Source: Candidatus Poribacteria bacterium
GTDB taxonomy: Bacteria; Poribacteria; WGA-4E; WGA-3G
Direction: 5' to 3'
Assembly: GCA_012267415.1 (NCBI GenBank)
Contig: JAAXGN010000044.1
Location: 62,001-126,000, forward strand
DNA: 64,000 nt
Made by a program: the position numbers and the translations under genes
The notes under the pieces: generated by a model
Told to the model about the DNA's origin: nothing
Database searches by the model: none
The model's input: only the letters and a program-made list of their open reading frames with translations
Shown: positions 43,321 through 52,265 of the stretch, piece by piece
Numbering within the stretch: position 1 is the stretch's first letter
Layout of the letters: each line of letters opens with the position of its first letter

Positions 43321-44148
43321 ATGAAATTGCAAGAAACAAAATCGCTTTCAGATATTTATACACGAGAAGAGGATTTTTCAGCAGATCTTGCCGATACATT
43401 GGATGCACTCAATGTTGGTAAATTCGAAGATGCGGAAACAGAAGCAAACGTCGGCACGCGTAAAGCAGATATTGTTGCTGTTGGAGAGGATGGCACACTC
43501 GTTGTTGAAAACCAATTTGGCAAAGCAAATTGGGATCATTGGGGCAGACTTGAAGCTTACGCTCGACTAAAGGAAGCTGATACAGCAGCGTTAGTCGCCG
43601 AAAACTTTGAAGAACTGATGATTGTTACATGTAATCTACGAAATGAAGATAGCAATGTCGATTGGTATCTGATTCAAGCACAAGCAAATTCACACGATGA
43701 ACTATCATTCCATCACGTTGCGCGACCAGCAATTGATATCCAAACTGAAAAGAAACCGGAATTTGTGGAAAGCGAATTTTGGGCACCAATCCGCAAGGGT
43801 GATTATGGTGAGTTATTTAAAGGAGAACCTATACCTGATGGTGTTGACTGGGCTATGAGAGCAATTAAAAATGTCCGAGTGTGGTTATTTCTTCGCAAAA
43901 AGCAATGTTATATTCGCTTGGACTTCATAAAGACTGATCAAGTTGAACGGCGAGATAAGATCATGGAACTTTTCCCAAAATCAGATTATAATAACTGGGA
44001 ATATCTGGATCCACCTAATGAGACAAAAGTAATATTCCTTGTACTTGAAAAAGGAAAAAATGACAGGGAAGATTGGGATGAAATCCGTGAAAAATTAGTA
44101 GAAATGGGAACAGACATTTATAACAAAATTGACGAATCTGGTTTGTAA
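43321..44148 (+). CDS. Nuclease-like protein (DUF4268/PD-(D/E)XK type)
   Basis: The 275-residue soluble protein has a core at residues ~35-85 that reads EANVGTRKADIVAVGEDGTL, VVENQFGKANWDHWGRLEAY, giving the pattern E...D...E-x-Q of a PD-(D/E)XK-like nuclease in which Lys is replaced by Gln. The C-terminal half (WLFLRKKQCYIRLDFI, WEYLDPPNETKVIFLVLEK, IREKLVEMGTDIYNKI) matches DUF4268. Such proteins occur in defence and restriction neighbourhoods; activity is not established. It lies directly after a toxin-antitoxin remnant. ATG 43321 follows ACAGGAAACTGA; an in-frame TTG at 43300 is less likely. The tail overlaps nothing but ends 22 nt before the next gene. Confidence 0.72.
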   Translation: MKLQETKSLSDIYTREEDFSADLADTLDALNVGKFEDAETEANVGTRKADIVAVGEDGTLVVENQFGKANWDHWGRLEAYARLKEADTAALVAENFEELMIVTCNLRNEDSNVDWYLIQAQANSHDELSFHHVARPAIDIQTEKKPEFVESEFWAPIRKGDYGELFKGEPIPDGVDWAMRAIKNVRVWLFLRKKQCYIRLDFIKTDQVERRDKIMELFPKSDYNNWEYLDPPNETKVIFLVLEKGKNDREDWDEIREKLVEMGTDIYNKIDESGL

Positions 44149-44170
44149 TTGGAAATTAGAGGAATCATCT

Positions 44171-45172
44171 ATGGATAAACAATATAATGTTGCAGTCATC
44201 GGTTGCGGTGGAATTTCACACATGCACGCCGGATGGTATGTACACGAGCCAAGAACAACTATCACAGCAATTGCCGATCTTGACGAGGGACGTTTGGAAG
44301 GCTTTGGTGAAAAGTATGAAGTAGAAAAACGATATACAGACTATATTGAAATGCTGAAAACCGAAGATATTGATCTCGTATCAGTCTGTACACGTCCGAA
44401 ACATCATGCCCCTATCGTAGTAGAAGCGTCTAAACACGACGTCAAAGGCATTCTTTCAGAAAAACCGATGGCTGAAAACCTCGGGCAAGGGAAAGCGATG
44501 CTTGAGGCGTGCGCGCAAAACGACGTGAAATTGGCTATTGACCATCAGGTACGTTTTAGCACACCCTATCAGAAAGCAACACAGATGATTGCAGACGGTG
44601 CTATCGGCGATCTCTTCCGGATACACGGTATCTGTGGGGGTGGCGACCTAAAGGACAATGCGACACATACCGTCGATCTGATGCTATATCTACACGGAGA
44701 TAAACCTGTTAGTTGGGTGATAGGACAAATTGAACGTATCGGCACACCCACCAAATACGATCTGCACTCAGAAGACTTCGCGATCGGTTACTTCAAGTTT
44801 GAAGATAATGTCCGTGGTATCATAGAATCTGGAAACGATACCGCCCCCGGTTATCATCACATCTACTGCTATGGAACGGAAGGTGAAATAGAACTCGCTG
44901 CACCAGGCGGACCGGGAATCCGATACCGAAATCAAGAGACAGGTGGAGCATGGGAATCACCCGAATTACCATCAGGGGTCACTCCTGTGCATGACCTCAT
45001 CGCTGCCATTGAAGAGGACAGAGAACACCGTTCAAGTGGTCAGTGTGGATATGCTACCCTTGAACTTCTGATGGCGATTTACGAATCATCGCGAAAACGG
45101 CAAAGGGTTCGTCTGCCTATGGAAGAGATGGAATCACCCTTAACGCTGATGATTGAGGACGGATGGGTATAA
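44171..45172 (+). CDS. Gfo/Idh/MocA family oxidoreductase
   Basis: The 333-residue NAD(P)-dependent oxidoreductase has a canonical Rossmann start (YNVAVIGCGGISHMHAGWYV, residues 4-23) and EKPMAENLGQGKAMLEACAQ with the catalytic-site Lys. The second motif is LAIDHQVRFSTPYQKATQMI. The C-terminal domain (EDFAIGYFKFEDNVRGIIES) is typical. It acts on a sugar, inositol or similar polyol in the cytoplasm. Unlike the paralog at 15075, its nucleotide loop is intact. ATG 44171 is preceded by AGAGGAATC. It is followed 22 nt later by the GT39 glycosyltransferase gene, possibly in one transcript with the nuclease-like gene. Confidence 0.9.
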   Translation: MDKQYNVAVIGCGGISHMHAGWYVHEPRTTITAIADLDEGRLEGFGEKYEVEKRYTDYIEMLKTEDIDLVSVCTRPKHHAPIVVEASKHDVKGILSEKPMAENLGQGKAMLEACAQNDVKLAIDHQVRFSTPYQKATQMIADGAIGDLFRIHGICGGGDLKDNATHTVDLMLYLHGDKPVSWVIGQIERIGTPTKYDLHSEDFAIGYFKFEDNVRGIIESGNDTAPGYHHIYCYGTEGEIELAAPGGPGIRYRNQETGGAWESPELPSGVTPVHDLIAAIEEDREHRSSGQCGYATLELLMAIYESSRKRQRVRLPMEEMESPLTLMIEDGWV

Positions 45173-45194
45173 TCAGACATTCAGGGCATGATAG

Positions 45195-47069
45195 ATGATT
45201 TCTGAATACGCAAACGCGAAAAGTGAAGCTGTATTAATAAAAGTTATCCTATTTTGTATCCTGATTTCCTCTTTTGCTTTGGTATTACGAAATCTTGGAC
45301 ACAGCAAAATAACCTATTGGGACGAAGGTTTCCATGCAATTGTAGCCCGAAATTTGACGAAACATCCGTTGAAGTTCACGCTTTACGATCAACCGTGGCT
45401 TGATTATGACTATAAAAATTGGGGAGGAAACCACATTTGGCTACACAAACCACCCGTAGCGATGTGGCAAATATGTATATCACACTTTATTCTCGGTATA
45501 AACGCCTTTGCACTCCGATTGCCATCAGCAATTAGTCTTGTCCTATCGGCTTGGCTAACTTTTAGAATTGCTTCTGATCTTTTTGATAAACGTGCGGGAC
45601 TTATCGCAGCATTTCTTCAGGCATTCAATCCGTTTCTGTTCGCATCAGTCCACGGATATCGCTATTCCGACCATATTGACATTGCGTTGCTACTATGGGT
45701 ACAGGTTTCGTGTTGGTTCTTACTGCGTGGGATACGGACAGGAAAACAGCGGAATTATATCTTATCGGGTGTAGCGATGGGGATAGCCTATCTCTCAAAG
45801 AGTTATCTCGCGTTGATAACTTTCGGTATTGCACTTGTCGTTTGGTTTGTTGCGTGGTATAAAGAGAGGGTTAAGAAAACATCTATAGATCAAGTTAACA
45901 CAGAGCAGATAACAGAAACGGGAAATCACCAATTGAATGAACCCGATATGCGAATCCGATTCAGAGATGTCGCACTGCAGCTCGGTGTTGGAATTGCGAC
46001 AGTCGCACCGTGGGTGATTTATTGTCTAATAAAATATCCGAGAGAGTTTTTATGGGAACATAAACGTGTCATTGACCATCTGAATACGAATGTTGAAAAC
46101 TGGGCAGCGTCTTGGGATCGTCCACTGTTTGAATATATGCCACTGTTCTATCCATTCTTCTATGCTGCACTCTTTGCTTTCGTATTATGTCTGATTGTGA
46201 TATTATTAATACGTTGGGAGTTGCCAGAACTTTATGTATTGGCGTGGGATATCGGTGTAATTGTTCCGCATACACTTGCAGAAACAAAAACACCTTCAGC
46301 GACGATGATTGCCGTGCCCCCCTTGTTAATATGTATGGCTGCAGTCATCAGTAGATCCTGGAGACGAAAGGATTGGTCTTATACATCAATTTGGAGTTCG
46401 GCAATGTTGTCAATTGCAGCTATCTCCATAGGAAGCACGGTTGTTCACAGCGGGAAGTGGGTATTAGGAAAGGTAAGTGGAAAAGGTCTTGCTTTTTTTC
46501 AGTTTGATTTTATAAAGGGATTCGCGCCTTTCATACATAAACATTTCGTTATTATTGAGCAGCTTATCTGTTTTGGGATACTGCTTGCATTATTGTATAG
46601 ACTCTATCAGTTATTACGCAACGAAAGAACCCAAAAATGGATTTGGTTAAGTCTACGTATAGCTACACTTGTCGTTTCTATATTTCTTGCAGGACATTAT
46701 GTCTACGCAGCATACAGGGTCACGGAACGGAATGAACAAATTCCGTTATATGTAGAAAGTGGGAAACGTATACAGAAGGAATTCCCCGAGAACGCGTGTT
46801 TTTTCCTTGACGAAACACGTACCGGCGCACATTTTGATTTGATGTATTATGCGGATAGATCAACATATCTTGTTTCCACTGCTGACACAAATGCACTGCA
46901 AAATGTCGTAAGACAAGCAAGGGAAGCGCGGGCAAAAGGAGCAATTCCCTATCTTTTCTCAGTATTAGATAAGGAATACGATTTTCCACTTATAATTGAA
47001 GACGAGATAGATGTTAGTGACGGTAAAAAACAGCAGTATCGTATTTATGAAATTACGGGAACGCAATGA
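45195..47069 (+). CDS. GT39-type membrane glycosyltransferase (ArnT/PMT-like)
   Basis: The 624-residue polytopic protein has about eleven to twelve transmembrane helices. After the first helix comes the catalytic-loop motif TYWDEGFHAIVARN with D43-E44, the signature of polyprenol-phosphate-sugar transferases (PMT, ArnT family). More family motifs: GGNHIWLHKPPVAMWQICIS, FALRLPSAISLVLSAWLTFR, FNPFLFASVHGYRYSDHIDI. A soluble region near residues 225-255 interrupts the helices. It moves sugars from undecaprenyl-phosphate donors to lipids or proteins on the periplasmic side. Donor and acceptor unknown. No glycolipid genes adjoin. The start has only a weak RBS. Confidence 0.85.
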   Translation: MISEYANAKSEAVLIKVILFCILISSFALVLRNLGHSKITYWDEGFHAIVARNLTKHPLKFTLYDQPWLDYDYKNWGGNHIWLHKPPVAMWQICISHFILGINAFALRLPSAISLVLSAWLTFRIASDLFDKRAGLIAAFLQAFNPFLFASVHGYRYSDHIDIALLLWVQVSCWFLLRGIRTGKQRNYILSGVAMGIAYLSKSYLALITFGIALVVWFVAWYKERVKKTSIDQVNTEQITETGNHQLNEPDMRIRFRDVALQLGVGIATVAPWVIYCLIKYPREFLWEHKRVIDHLNTNVENWAASWDRPLFEYMPLFYPFFYAALFAFVLCLIVILLIRWELPELYVLAWDIGVIVPHTLAETKTPSATMIAVPPLLICMAAVISRSWRRKDWSYTSIWSSAMLSIAAISIGSTVVHSGKWVLGKVSGKGLAFFQFDFIKGFAPFIHKHFVIIEQLICFGILLALLYRLYQLLRNERTQKWIWLSLRIATLVVSIFLAGHYVYAAYRVTERNEQIPLYVESGKRIQKEFPENACFFLDETRTGAHFDLMYYADRSTYLVSTADTNALQNVVRQAREARAKGAIPYLFSVLDKEYDFPLIIEDEIDVSDGKKQQYRIYEITGTQ

Positions 47070-47097
47070 CTAAATTAATCCTATGAAGGTGATAATT

Positions 47098-47472
47098 ATG
47101 GAAGTTAAACCAATCAAAACTGAAGCAGATTATAACAATGCCCTAAATAATATTGAACAACTTTGGGACGCGAGTTACGGCTCACCAGAAGGTGATAAAT
47201 TAGATGTTCTTGTGACATTGGTGGATGCTTATGAAAATGAACATTATCCTATTTCACCACCAGATCCTATTGATGCCATTCTTCACTATATGGAGAGTCA
47301 AGAGCTCTCTGAACAAGACCTTGAACCTTATATCGGCTCACGTTCAGGCGTATCAGAAATCTTGAATAGAAAACGCACTCTGTCTTTAGACATGATTCGG
47401 AAATTACACAAAGGGCTTGGAATTTCAGCGGATATTTTGATTCAGCCTTATCCATTACAAGCCGCGTCATGA
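47098..47472 (+). CDS. Orphan HigA-like antitoxin
   Basis: The 124-residue protein starts MEVKPIKTEADYNNALNNIE, with the middle DVLVTLVDAYENEHYPISPP, DPIDAILHYMESQ. A XRE-type helix-turn-helix (LSEQDLEPYIGSRSGVSEIL, NRKRTLSLDMIRKLHKGLGI) gives the standard plan of HigA antitoxins of the HigB-HigA type. No HigB gene is adjacent: 28 nt separate it from the glycosyltransferase stop, and the next gene is a large secreted protein. It may work alone as a repressor or pair with a distant toxin. ATG 47098 chosen; an earlier ATG at 47083 would be too close to the AAGGTGATA RBS. Confidence 0.85.
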   Translation: MEVKPIKTEADYNNALNNIEQLWDASYGSPEGDKLDVLVTLVDAYENEHYPISPPDPIDAILHYMESQELSEQDLEPYIGSRSGVSEILNRKRTLSLDMIRKLHKGLGISADILIQPYPLQAAS

Positions 47473-47535
47473 ATTCCAAACCATTTATTAGCGGAAGTGA
47501 TTTATCATCAAACCCGCGGTATAGAGGTAAAAAAT

Positions 47536-50500
47536 ATGAAATTACTTCGATATAGTCTTTTATTTATGATCTTAGCATTCACTGCATTACCGGTAAATGC
47601 AGCTGTTGAATGGAAAGCACTTGATGTTGGTAACTTATCTTCAGCCATTTTTAATACATCAGTTGTTGGTTATCCCAGTAATCCCACGGCAAATCCATCA
47701 GGATGGTGGCCCGCAGGCACAAACGATTCATACATCTATGAAGGGGACATCTGGATCGGTGCTAAAAGAAACGGGGAGGTCGGCGTTGCTGAAGCAGATG
47801 GTAGGCAGAGCGAACTATGGCCAATCCCAATTGAAGACCCCGATACAGGCGAAATGGTTGATATCTTTTCCAAAAAACCGGGGGTAACAACAAAAGGAAC
47901 ACCTACAAATCAAGCGATAGGTTTCAAATGTACTGATACCAACCCTGAAGCCAATAAAGATTTGATTCTCGGTTTAGAGATTGAAGTCAACGGGTTTCAA
48001 TGGAGTTATGCACCGCTTTATGACTTTTTTATTCTTGAATACAATGTAAAGAATGTTGGCACTGATACACTCGAAGATGTGTTTATGGCGTTTCGGTATG
48101 ATGTGGACATATCAAGTAATGAAACAGGCACAGCAAGCTACTCAGCAGATGACTTTGTGGCACTGGATCAGACACCAGATAGTCTTAACCCTGACGCGCA
48201 TCCAAACCGCTATCTATCCTATGGATTCTCAAATGCGTCTGCCCCAGGATATATCGGTGTACGTGTTTTGGATGCCTACATGGGTGAAGACTCACAAGAT
48301 GCAGCAGCAAAAATCCCCTTTATTGCACACAAACGCATCACAATTGACACGGACCCATCAACCGATGCCGAGATGTATGCTCTCATCAGCACTCCTGGTG
48401 TTGAACCGCTGCCTGCAAATTATGATGATCAACGTTTTATACAATCTTATGGACCGGTTGAATCCCTTGCTCCCGAAGAGACCTTCAATGTCATTATTGC
48501 AGTGGCTATCGGTGAAGGACTGGGTGGTCTACAAGCAGCTTCCGACTGGGCACAAAAGTTGTATGACGATGCTTATGTTGCCCCAGCACCGCCGCCTTCA
48601 CCACTGGTTACCGCATATCCCGCAGATGGACAGGTATCACTCTTATGGGAAAGTGCAGGAAGATGGGTCGATAACGGCATTAACAAGAGTATTGAAGAGT
48701 ATGTTGACATAACCGACCCAGAGAAAGTATTTGAAGGATACAGAGTATACAGACGTGATACTGCTTACGATGAGAATACCGGTAACCCTGTTGAAGATTG
48801 GGAATTGTTGATGGAATTCGACAGACCGAGTGCTACAGGTAATTTCTTCACGGTCGCACACGTAGGTAAGCAATCTGATGCAACAATTGAAAGCATGGGG
48901 GATGAGCCTTTCTATGCAGCCTTCTTCAAAAATGCGACTTATGCAATAAAATTTAACTCAAGCACAAACTTTGAAGTGATAAACACAACACTATGGGAAG
49001 TCTTGTCGTATAACACTGAATTTCCCAATGCTGGTGCTGGCGATGGATATGTTATAATAGATGCTGAAACAGGCGCACCATATCCAGATGGCACATATCG
49101 TTCTGGTGCTCATATCTATTTCGGAGGACTTTATGTGAAGATTACAGATGGCCCCTCGGGACCACCTGTTATTGGAGATATATTCAGAGTCATTTCAACG
49201 CCATCAATCGCACTCGGTGAAGATGCTGGTATCAAGAACTTTTTTACAGACACCGGATTAACGAACGGACTTAAATATACCTATGCTGTTACCTCCTACG
49301 ATACTGGTAACCCAAAGAAAGGGTTGCCTGCAATGGAAAGCAGTCAGATTGAAACGATGGTTCATGTTGTTCCACGAGCACATCCTTCAGGATATAGAGA
49401 ACCAACCGTTGATGTGGTCGATTTAACAACTGGGCAGGAAAAATTGGCGGTAACAATTGAACCGATGGTGTTAGCACCTGACAAAGTCACTGGAAATGAA
49501 TATAAGATGGTCTGGTACGGGGCAAAACAAACAGGTCAAGGTGCATATATTACAGGTCCAGGCTATCAACCTCCTGCTTACGAAATTATTGACACCACGA
49601 CGAATCGGACGGTTGTAGAAAAACAGACTTTTGACTGGTATGATGCCAACCATTATGAAGCTTATGAGGCACGTTCACCAATGTTTGATGGTATCATACT
49701 GAAAATCAAAGGGGTTGATATCACTTATGGTAGTCCGGACGAAAACCCCATTCTCAAAGTTGAACTGACTGCTGGTACTGTTACAGACTGGTCAGTGAAC
49801 ATCGCATCTCCCGGTGCCGGTGAAAACACATGGCCAAACATCTTCTGGGCAACCTATTATCGTCCGCATACCTACTCTATCACATTTACTGACGACACAC
49901 ATGTCAAAGTGAAAGATGAAACTACGGGAGAAGAAATCAAGTTCAACGACCAACGTGCAGATGGGTATGCCATCCTGACAGCCGCGGGTTGGAGCGATGA
50001 ATACGTTCCTGCAGACACAGAAGGCTATTTCCGAATTTTCATCCGTGGTGCTTACGTTTATATCTTTGATCCTAACGGTGAGATTTCTGCTGGTGATGTA
50101 TTTACCGTTGAAATGGGAGGCGTAGCTGCGCCACAAGACGGTGACGAACTTATCCTGAAGACAATTGGGGAGTCACTTGAAACTGACAACATCAAAAATG
50201 ATCTTGAGAAAATTCGTGTCGTTCCCAATCCTTATTTTGTGACCAATAAAGCAGTGACCTCAGAAGGAACGGACAAGGTCTTTTTCACACATCTACCACC
50301 ACGCTGTACAATACGAATCTATACGTTAGCAGGACAATTGGTTCAGAAAATTGATCATGTAAGTAGCGATGCATTCAATCCAGATGAACGTTTAGCTCAA
50401 GGGAACAAAGGGGGTACTGCTGAATATAACCTCCTCAATCGATACAATCAAGCTCTTGCCAGTGGGGTTTATATCTACCATGTTGAAGCCATTGAAATAA

Positions 50501-50559
50501 AAGAGAAAAAGAAAAATGTCATCGGAAATAAGATCGGAAGGTTTGCCATCATACGATAA
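47536..50559 (+). CDS. Large secreted protein with FlgD-like C-terminal domain
   Basis: The 1007-residue exported protein has a signal peptide (MKLLRYSLLFMILAFTALPV-NA). The large repeat-rich body has Fn3-like and beta-sandwich parts (SPLVTAYPADGQVSLLWESA, FEGYRVYRRDTAYDE, GLKYTYAVTSYDTGNPKKGL). The C-terminal ~80 residues (IRVVPNPYF, FTHLPPRCTIRIYTLAGQLV, ASGVYIYHVEA, KIGRFAIIR) are of the FlgD/T9SS-like Ig type found at the end of exported proteins. It precedes a PorV-like gene by 50 nt, the arrangement expected for a type IX-like secretion cargo and its shuttle. Function unknown. ATG 47536 is preceded by AGAGGTAAAA and gives a clean signal. No WGxIK tail here. Confidence 0.82.
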   Translation: MKLLRYSLLFMILAFTALPVNAAVEWKALDVGNLSSAIFNTSVVGYPSNPTANPSGWWPAGTNDSYIYEGDIWIGAKRNGEVGVAEADGRQSELWPIPIEDPDTGEMVDIFSKKPGVTTKGTPTNQAIGFKCTDTNPEANKDLILGLEIEVNGFQWSYAPLYDFFILEYNVKNVGTDTLEDVFMAFRYDVDISSNETGTASYSADDFVALDQTPDSLNPDAHPNRYLSYGFSNASAPGYIGVRVLDAYMGEDSQDAAAKIPFIAHKRITIDTDPSTDAEMYALISTPGVEPLPANYDDQRFIQSYGPVESLAPEETFNVIIAVAIGEGLGGLQAASDWAQKLYDDAYVAPAPPPSPLVTAYPADGQVSLLWESAGRWVDNGINKSIEEYVDITDPEKVFEGYRVYRRDTAYDENTGNPVEDWELLMEFDRPSATGNFFTVAHVGKQSDATIESMGDEPFYAAFFKNATYAIKFNSSTNFEVINTTLWEVLSYNTEFPNAGAGDGYVIIDAETGAPYPDGTYRSGAHIYFGGLYVKITDGPSGPPVIGDIFRVISTPSIALGEDAGIKNFFTDTGLTNGLKYTYAVTSYDTGNPKKGLPAMESSQIETMVHVVPRAHPSGYREPTVDVVDLTTGQEKLAVTIEPMVLAPDKVTGNEYKMVWYGAKQTGQGAYITGPGYQPPAYEIIDTTTNRTVVEKQTFDWYDANHYEAYEARSPMFDGIILKIKGVDITYGSPDENPILKVELTAGTVTDWSVNIASPGAGENTWPNIFWATYYRPHTYSITFTDDTHVKVKDETTGEEIKFNDQRADGYAILTAAGWSDEYVPADTEGYFRIFIRGAYVYIFDPNGEISAGDVFTVEMGGVAAPQDGDELILKTIGESLETDNIKNDLEKIRVVPNPYFVTNKAVTSEGTDKVFFTHLPPRCTIRIYTLAGQLVQKIDHVSSDAFNPDERLAQGNKGGTAEYNLLNRYNQALASGVYIYHVEAIEIKEKKKNVIGNKIGRFAIIR

Positions 50560-50609
50560 CACAAAATAGGTCCTTTTATAAAACGTATCTTACGTTTTAG
50601 GAGAAGCTC

Positions 50610-51770
50610 ATGCACAACACTAATATTGATAGACATCTTAGGAACAGTCATCTTAATAACAGAGTGGGCAGATATGACCTACTTGCCAGCTGCGCAGGAG
50701 GTCGTTCACTACTGATTCTCATATTGGTTTTAACGACAATCATGTCTTTTGTTAATATACCGAGTCATGCCACCACGAATGTAGGAACTGCTGGCGCACA
50801 GTTTCTCAAGATCGGTCCAGGAGCACGCGTTGATAGTTTAGGAGGCGCGTTTAGTGCCATCGCAAACGATGTTACGACAATCTACTGGAACCCCGCAGGA
50901 TTAAGTCAGCTTGAAAAACTAAGTTTTTCTGATACGCATACAATCTGGCTGGCGGATGTCCGTTACAACTATCTCGCGTTTGCGATACCAGTTGAACATG
51001 TCGGCACATTGGGTGCCAGCGTTACATTTCTCAATGTTCCTGACACGGAAATAACAACACTTGCACAACCCGACGGAACGGGACTTTGGTATTCAGCATG
51101 GGACACCGCCGTATCCTTAGCTTATGCCAGACAACTCTATCATGAAGAATCGGGTGCAAGACTTTCTATCGGTATCAATACGAAATATATTCACCAACAA
51201 ATTCATCGTGAAAGCGCAAACGGTGTTGCAATTGATGTCGGCACTTTATATCATACAGGGTGGCGTAGTCTACGGATCGGTATGTCTTTTTCAAACTTCG
51301 GTCCGGAAATGCGTTTCAGCGGACCTGACCTTAAAACAGGAGCAGAAGAAGCCGGAGATGAACGATACGCCGATTATCACCCTTACCCAGATACAACCAA
51401 TCCATCACGGAAGGCAGAATTAGAGACCATAGAATACCCACTCCCAACTAATTTCAGGATCGGTGTTGCTTACGATCTGATTGATAATGAAATGAATTTG
51501 TTGACCATTGCGCTTGATGGAAACCATCCAAATGACAATAGCGAACGGCTGAACTTTGGAGTTGAATACTGGTATAGAAAGATGGCGGCAATTCGTGCGG
51601 GATACAAACTACGTTTAGGTCCTGATCGACTTGATGATGAGGAAGGTATTACACTCGGTTTCGGTACACATCTGAAGTTCAGCAAGACAATGCTATCTCT
51701 TGATTACGCCTATGCTGATTTTGGGTACCTACAAAACGCACATCGCCTCAGCTTGGGACTGAAGTTTTAA
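50610..51770 (+). CDS. PorV/PorQ-family outer-membrane protein
   Basis: The 386-residue protein has a long N-terminal signal region (hydrophobic ILILVLTTIMSFVNIPSHA). The PorV family motif follows at ~56-95 (GAQFLKIGPGARVDSLGGAF, SAIANDVTTIYWNPAGLSQL). A 14-strand-type beta-barrel with SIGINTKYIHQQI, RIGMSFSNFGPEMRFSG and a final aromatic LSLGLKF follows. PorV proteins carry cargo at the type IX secretion gate in Bacteroidetes; homologs are common in other phyla. Located just after a FlgD-type cargo candidate. Whether a full T9SS is present cannot be judged from here. RBS AGGAGAAGC is 5 nt before ATG. Confidence 0.85.
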   Translation: MHNTNIDRHLRNSHLNNRVGRYDLLASCAGGRSLLILILVLTTIMSFVNIPSHATTNVGTAGAQFLKIGPGARVDSLGGAFSAIANDVTTIYWNPAGLSQLEKLSFSDTHTIWLADVRYNYLAFAIPVEHVGTLGASVTFLNVPDTEITTLAQPDGTGLWYSAWDTAVSLAYARQLYHEESGARLSIGINTKYIHQQIHRESANGVAIDVGTLYHTGWRSLRIGMSFSNFGPEMRFSGPDLKTGAEEAGDERYADYHPYPDTTNPSRKAELETIEYPLPTNFRIGVAYDLIDNEMNLLTIALDGNHPNDNSERLNFGVEYWYRKMAAIRAGYKLRLGPDRLDDEEGITLGFGTHLKFSKTMLSLDYAYADFGYLQNAHRLSLGLKF

Positions 51771-51815
51771 GGAAACATATCAACATGCTAATCCATTATA
51801 GTAGGAGAATAAGTA

Positions 51816-52043
51816 ATGAAAACCCATACGTTCACGGCAAGTATTTCCCATGAAGGTAAGTGGTTTGTTGCACAATGTTTAGAGGTAGATGTAGCAAGCC
51901 AAGGTAAGAGTGAAGATGAAGCAATCAACAACCTTAGAGAAGCATTAGAACTTTATTTTGAAGACCCACTTCCCACTGTGATGCCAAAACTACGAAGATT
52001 TAAGGCTAAGATCCCTTTTGATGAAACCGCTACCTTATCGTAA
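51816..52043 (+). CDS. hicB: HicB-family antitoxin
   Basis: The 75-residue short HicB (TASISHEGKWFVAQCLEVDV, ASQGKSEDEAINNLREALEL, YFEDPLP) has the partial RNase H fold that masks HicA. No C-terminal DNA-binding domain is present, as in short HicB types. Its end overlaps the start of hicA by 23 nt, so the two are translationally coupled. RBS TAGGAGAATAAG precedes ATG. The pair forms a type II toxin-antitoxin module with antitoxin first, the reverse of the E. coli order. Confidence 0.9.
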   Translation: MKTHTFTASISHEGKWFVAQCLEVDVASQGKSEDEAINNLREALELYFEDPLPTVMPKLRRFKAKIPFDETATLS

Positions 52044-52236
52044 GATTAAACAAAAACTTGAAAGAGCGGGTTTTAGAGTGGTACACCAACGCGGAAGCCA
52101 TGTAAAGTTTGCCTGTGAAAAAGAAGGTAAAGTTCGGACAGTAGTAGTTCCGAAACATCGCGAAATCCGAATAGGTACACTAAGGACTATTATACGACAC
52201 GCAGAATTAACGCCAGATGAATTTGACCAGCTTTAG
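52021..52236 (+). CDS. hicA: HicA-family mRNA interferase toxin
   Basis: The 71-residue HicA is a dsRBD-like fold RNase that cleaves mRNA. It has the catalytic His in VHQRGSHVKFACE and the second motif VVVPKHREIRIGTLRTIIRH. The start is ATG 52021 (MKPLPYRKIKQKLERAGF); a TTG three bases earlier is possible but unneeded. It overlaps hicB by 23 nt and is intact, unlike the BrnT toxin upstream. It ends 29 nt before the sulfatase gene. Confidence 0.92.
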   Translation: MKPLPYRKIKQKLERAGFRVVHQRGSHVKFACEKEGKVRTVVVPKHREIRIGTLRTIIRHAELTPDEFDQL

Positions 52237-52265
52237 TTACTGGTCGAGAATAGTGAACATCAATC

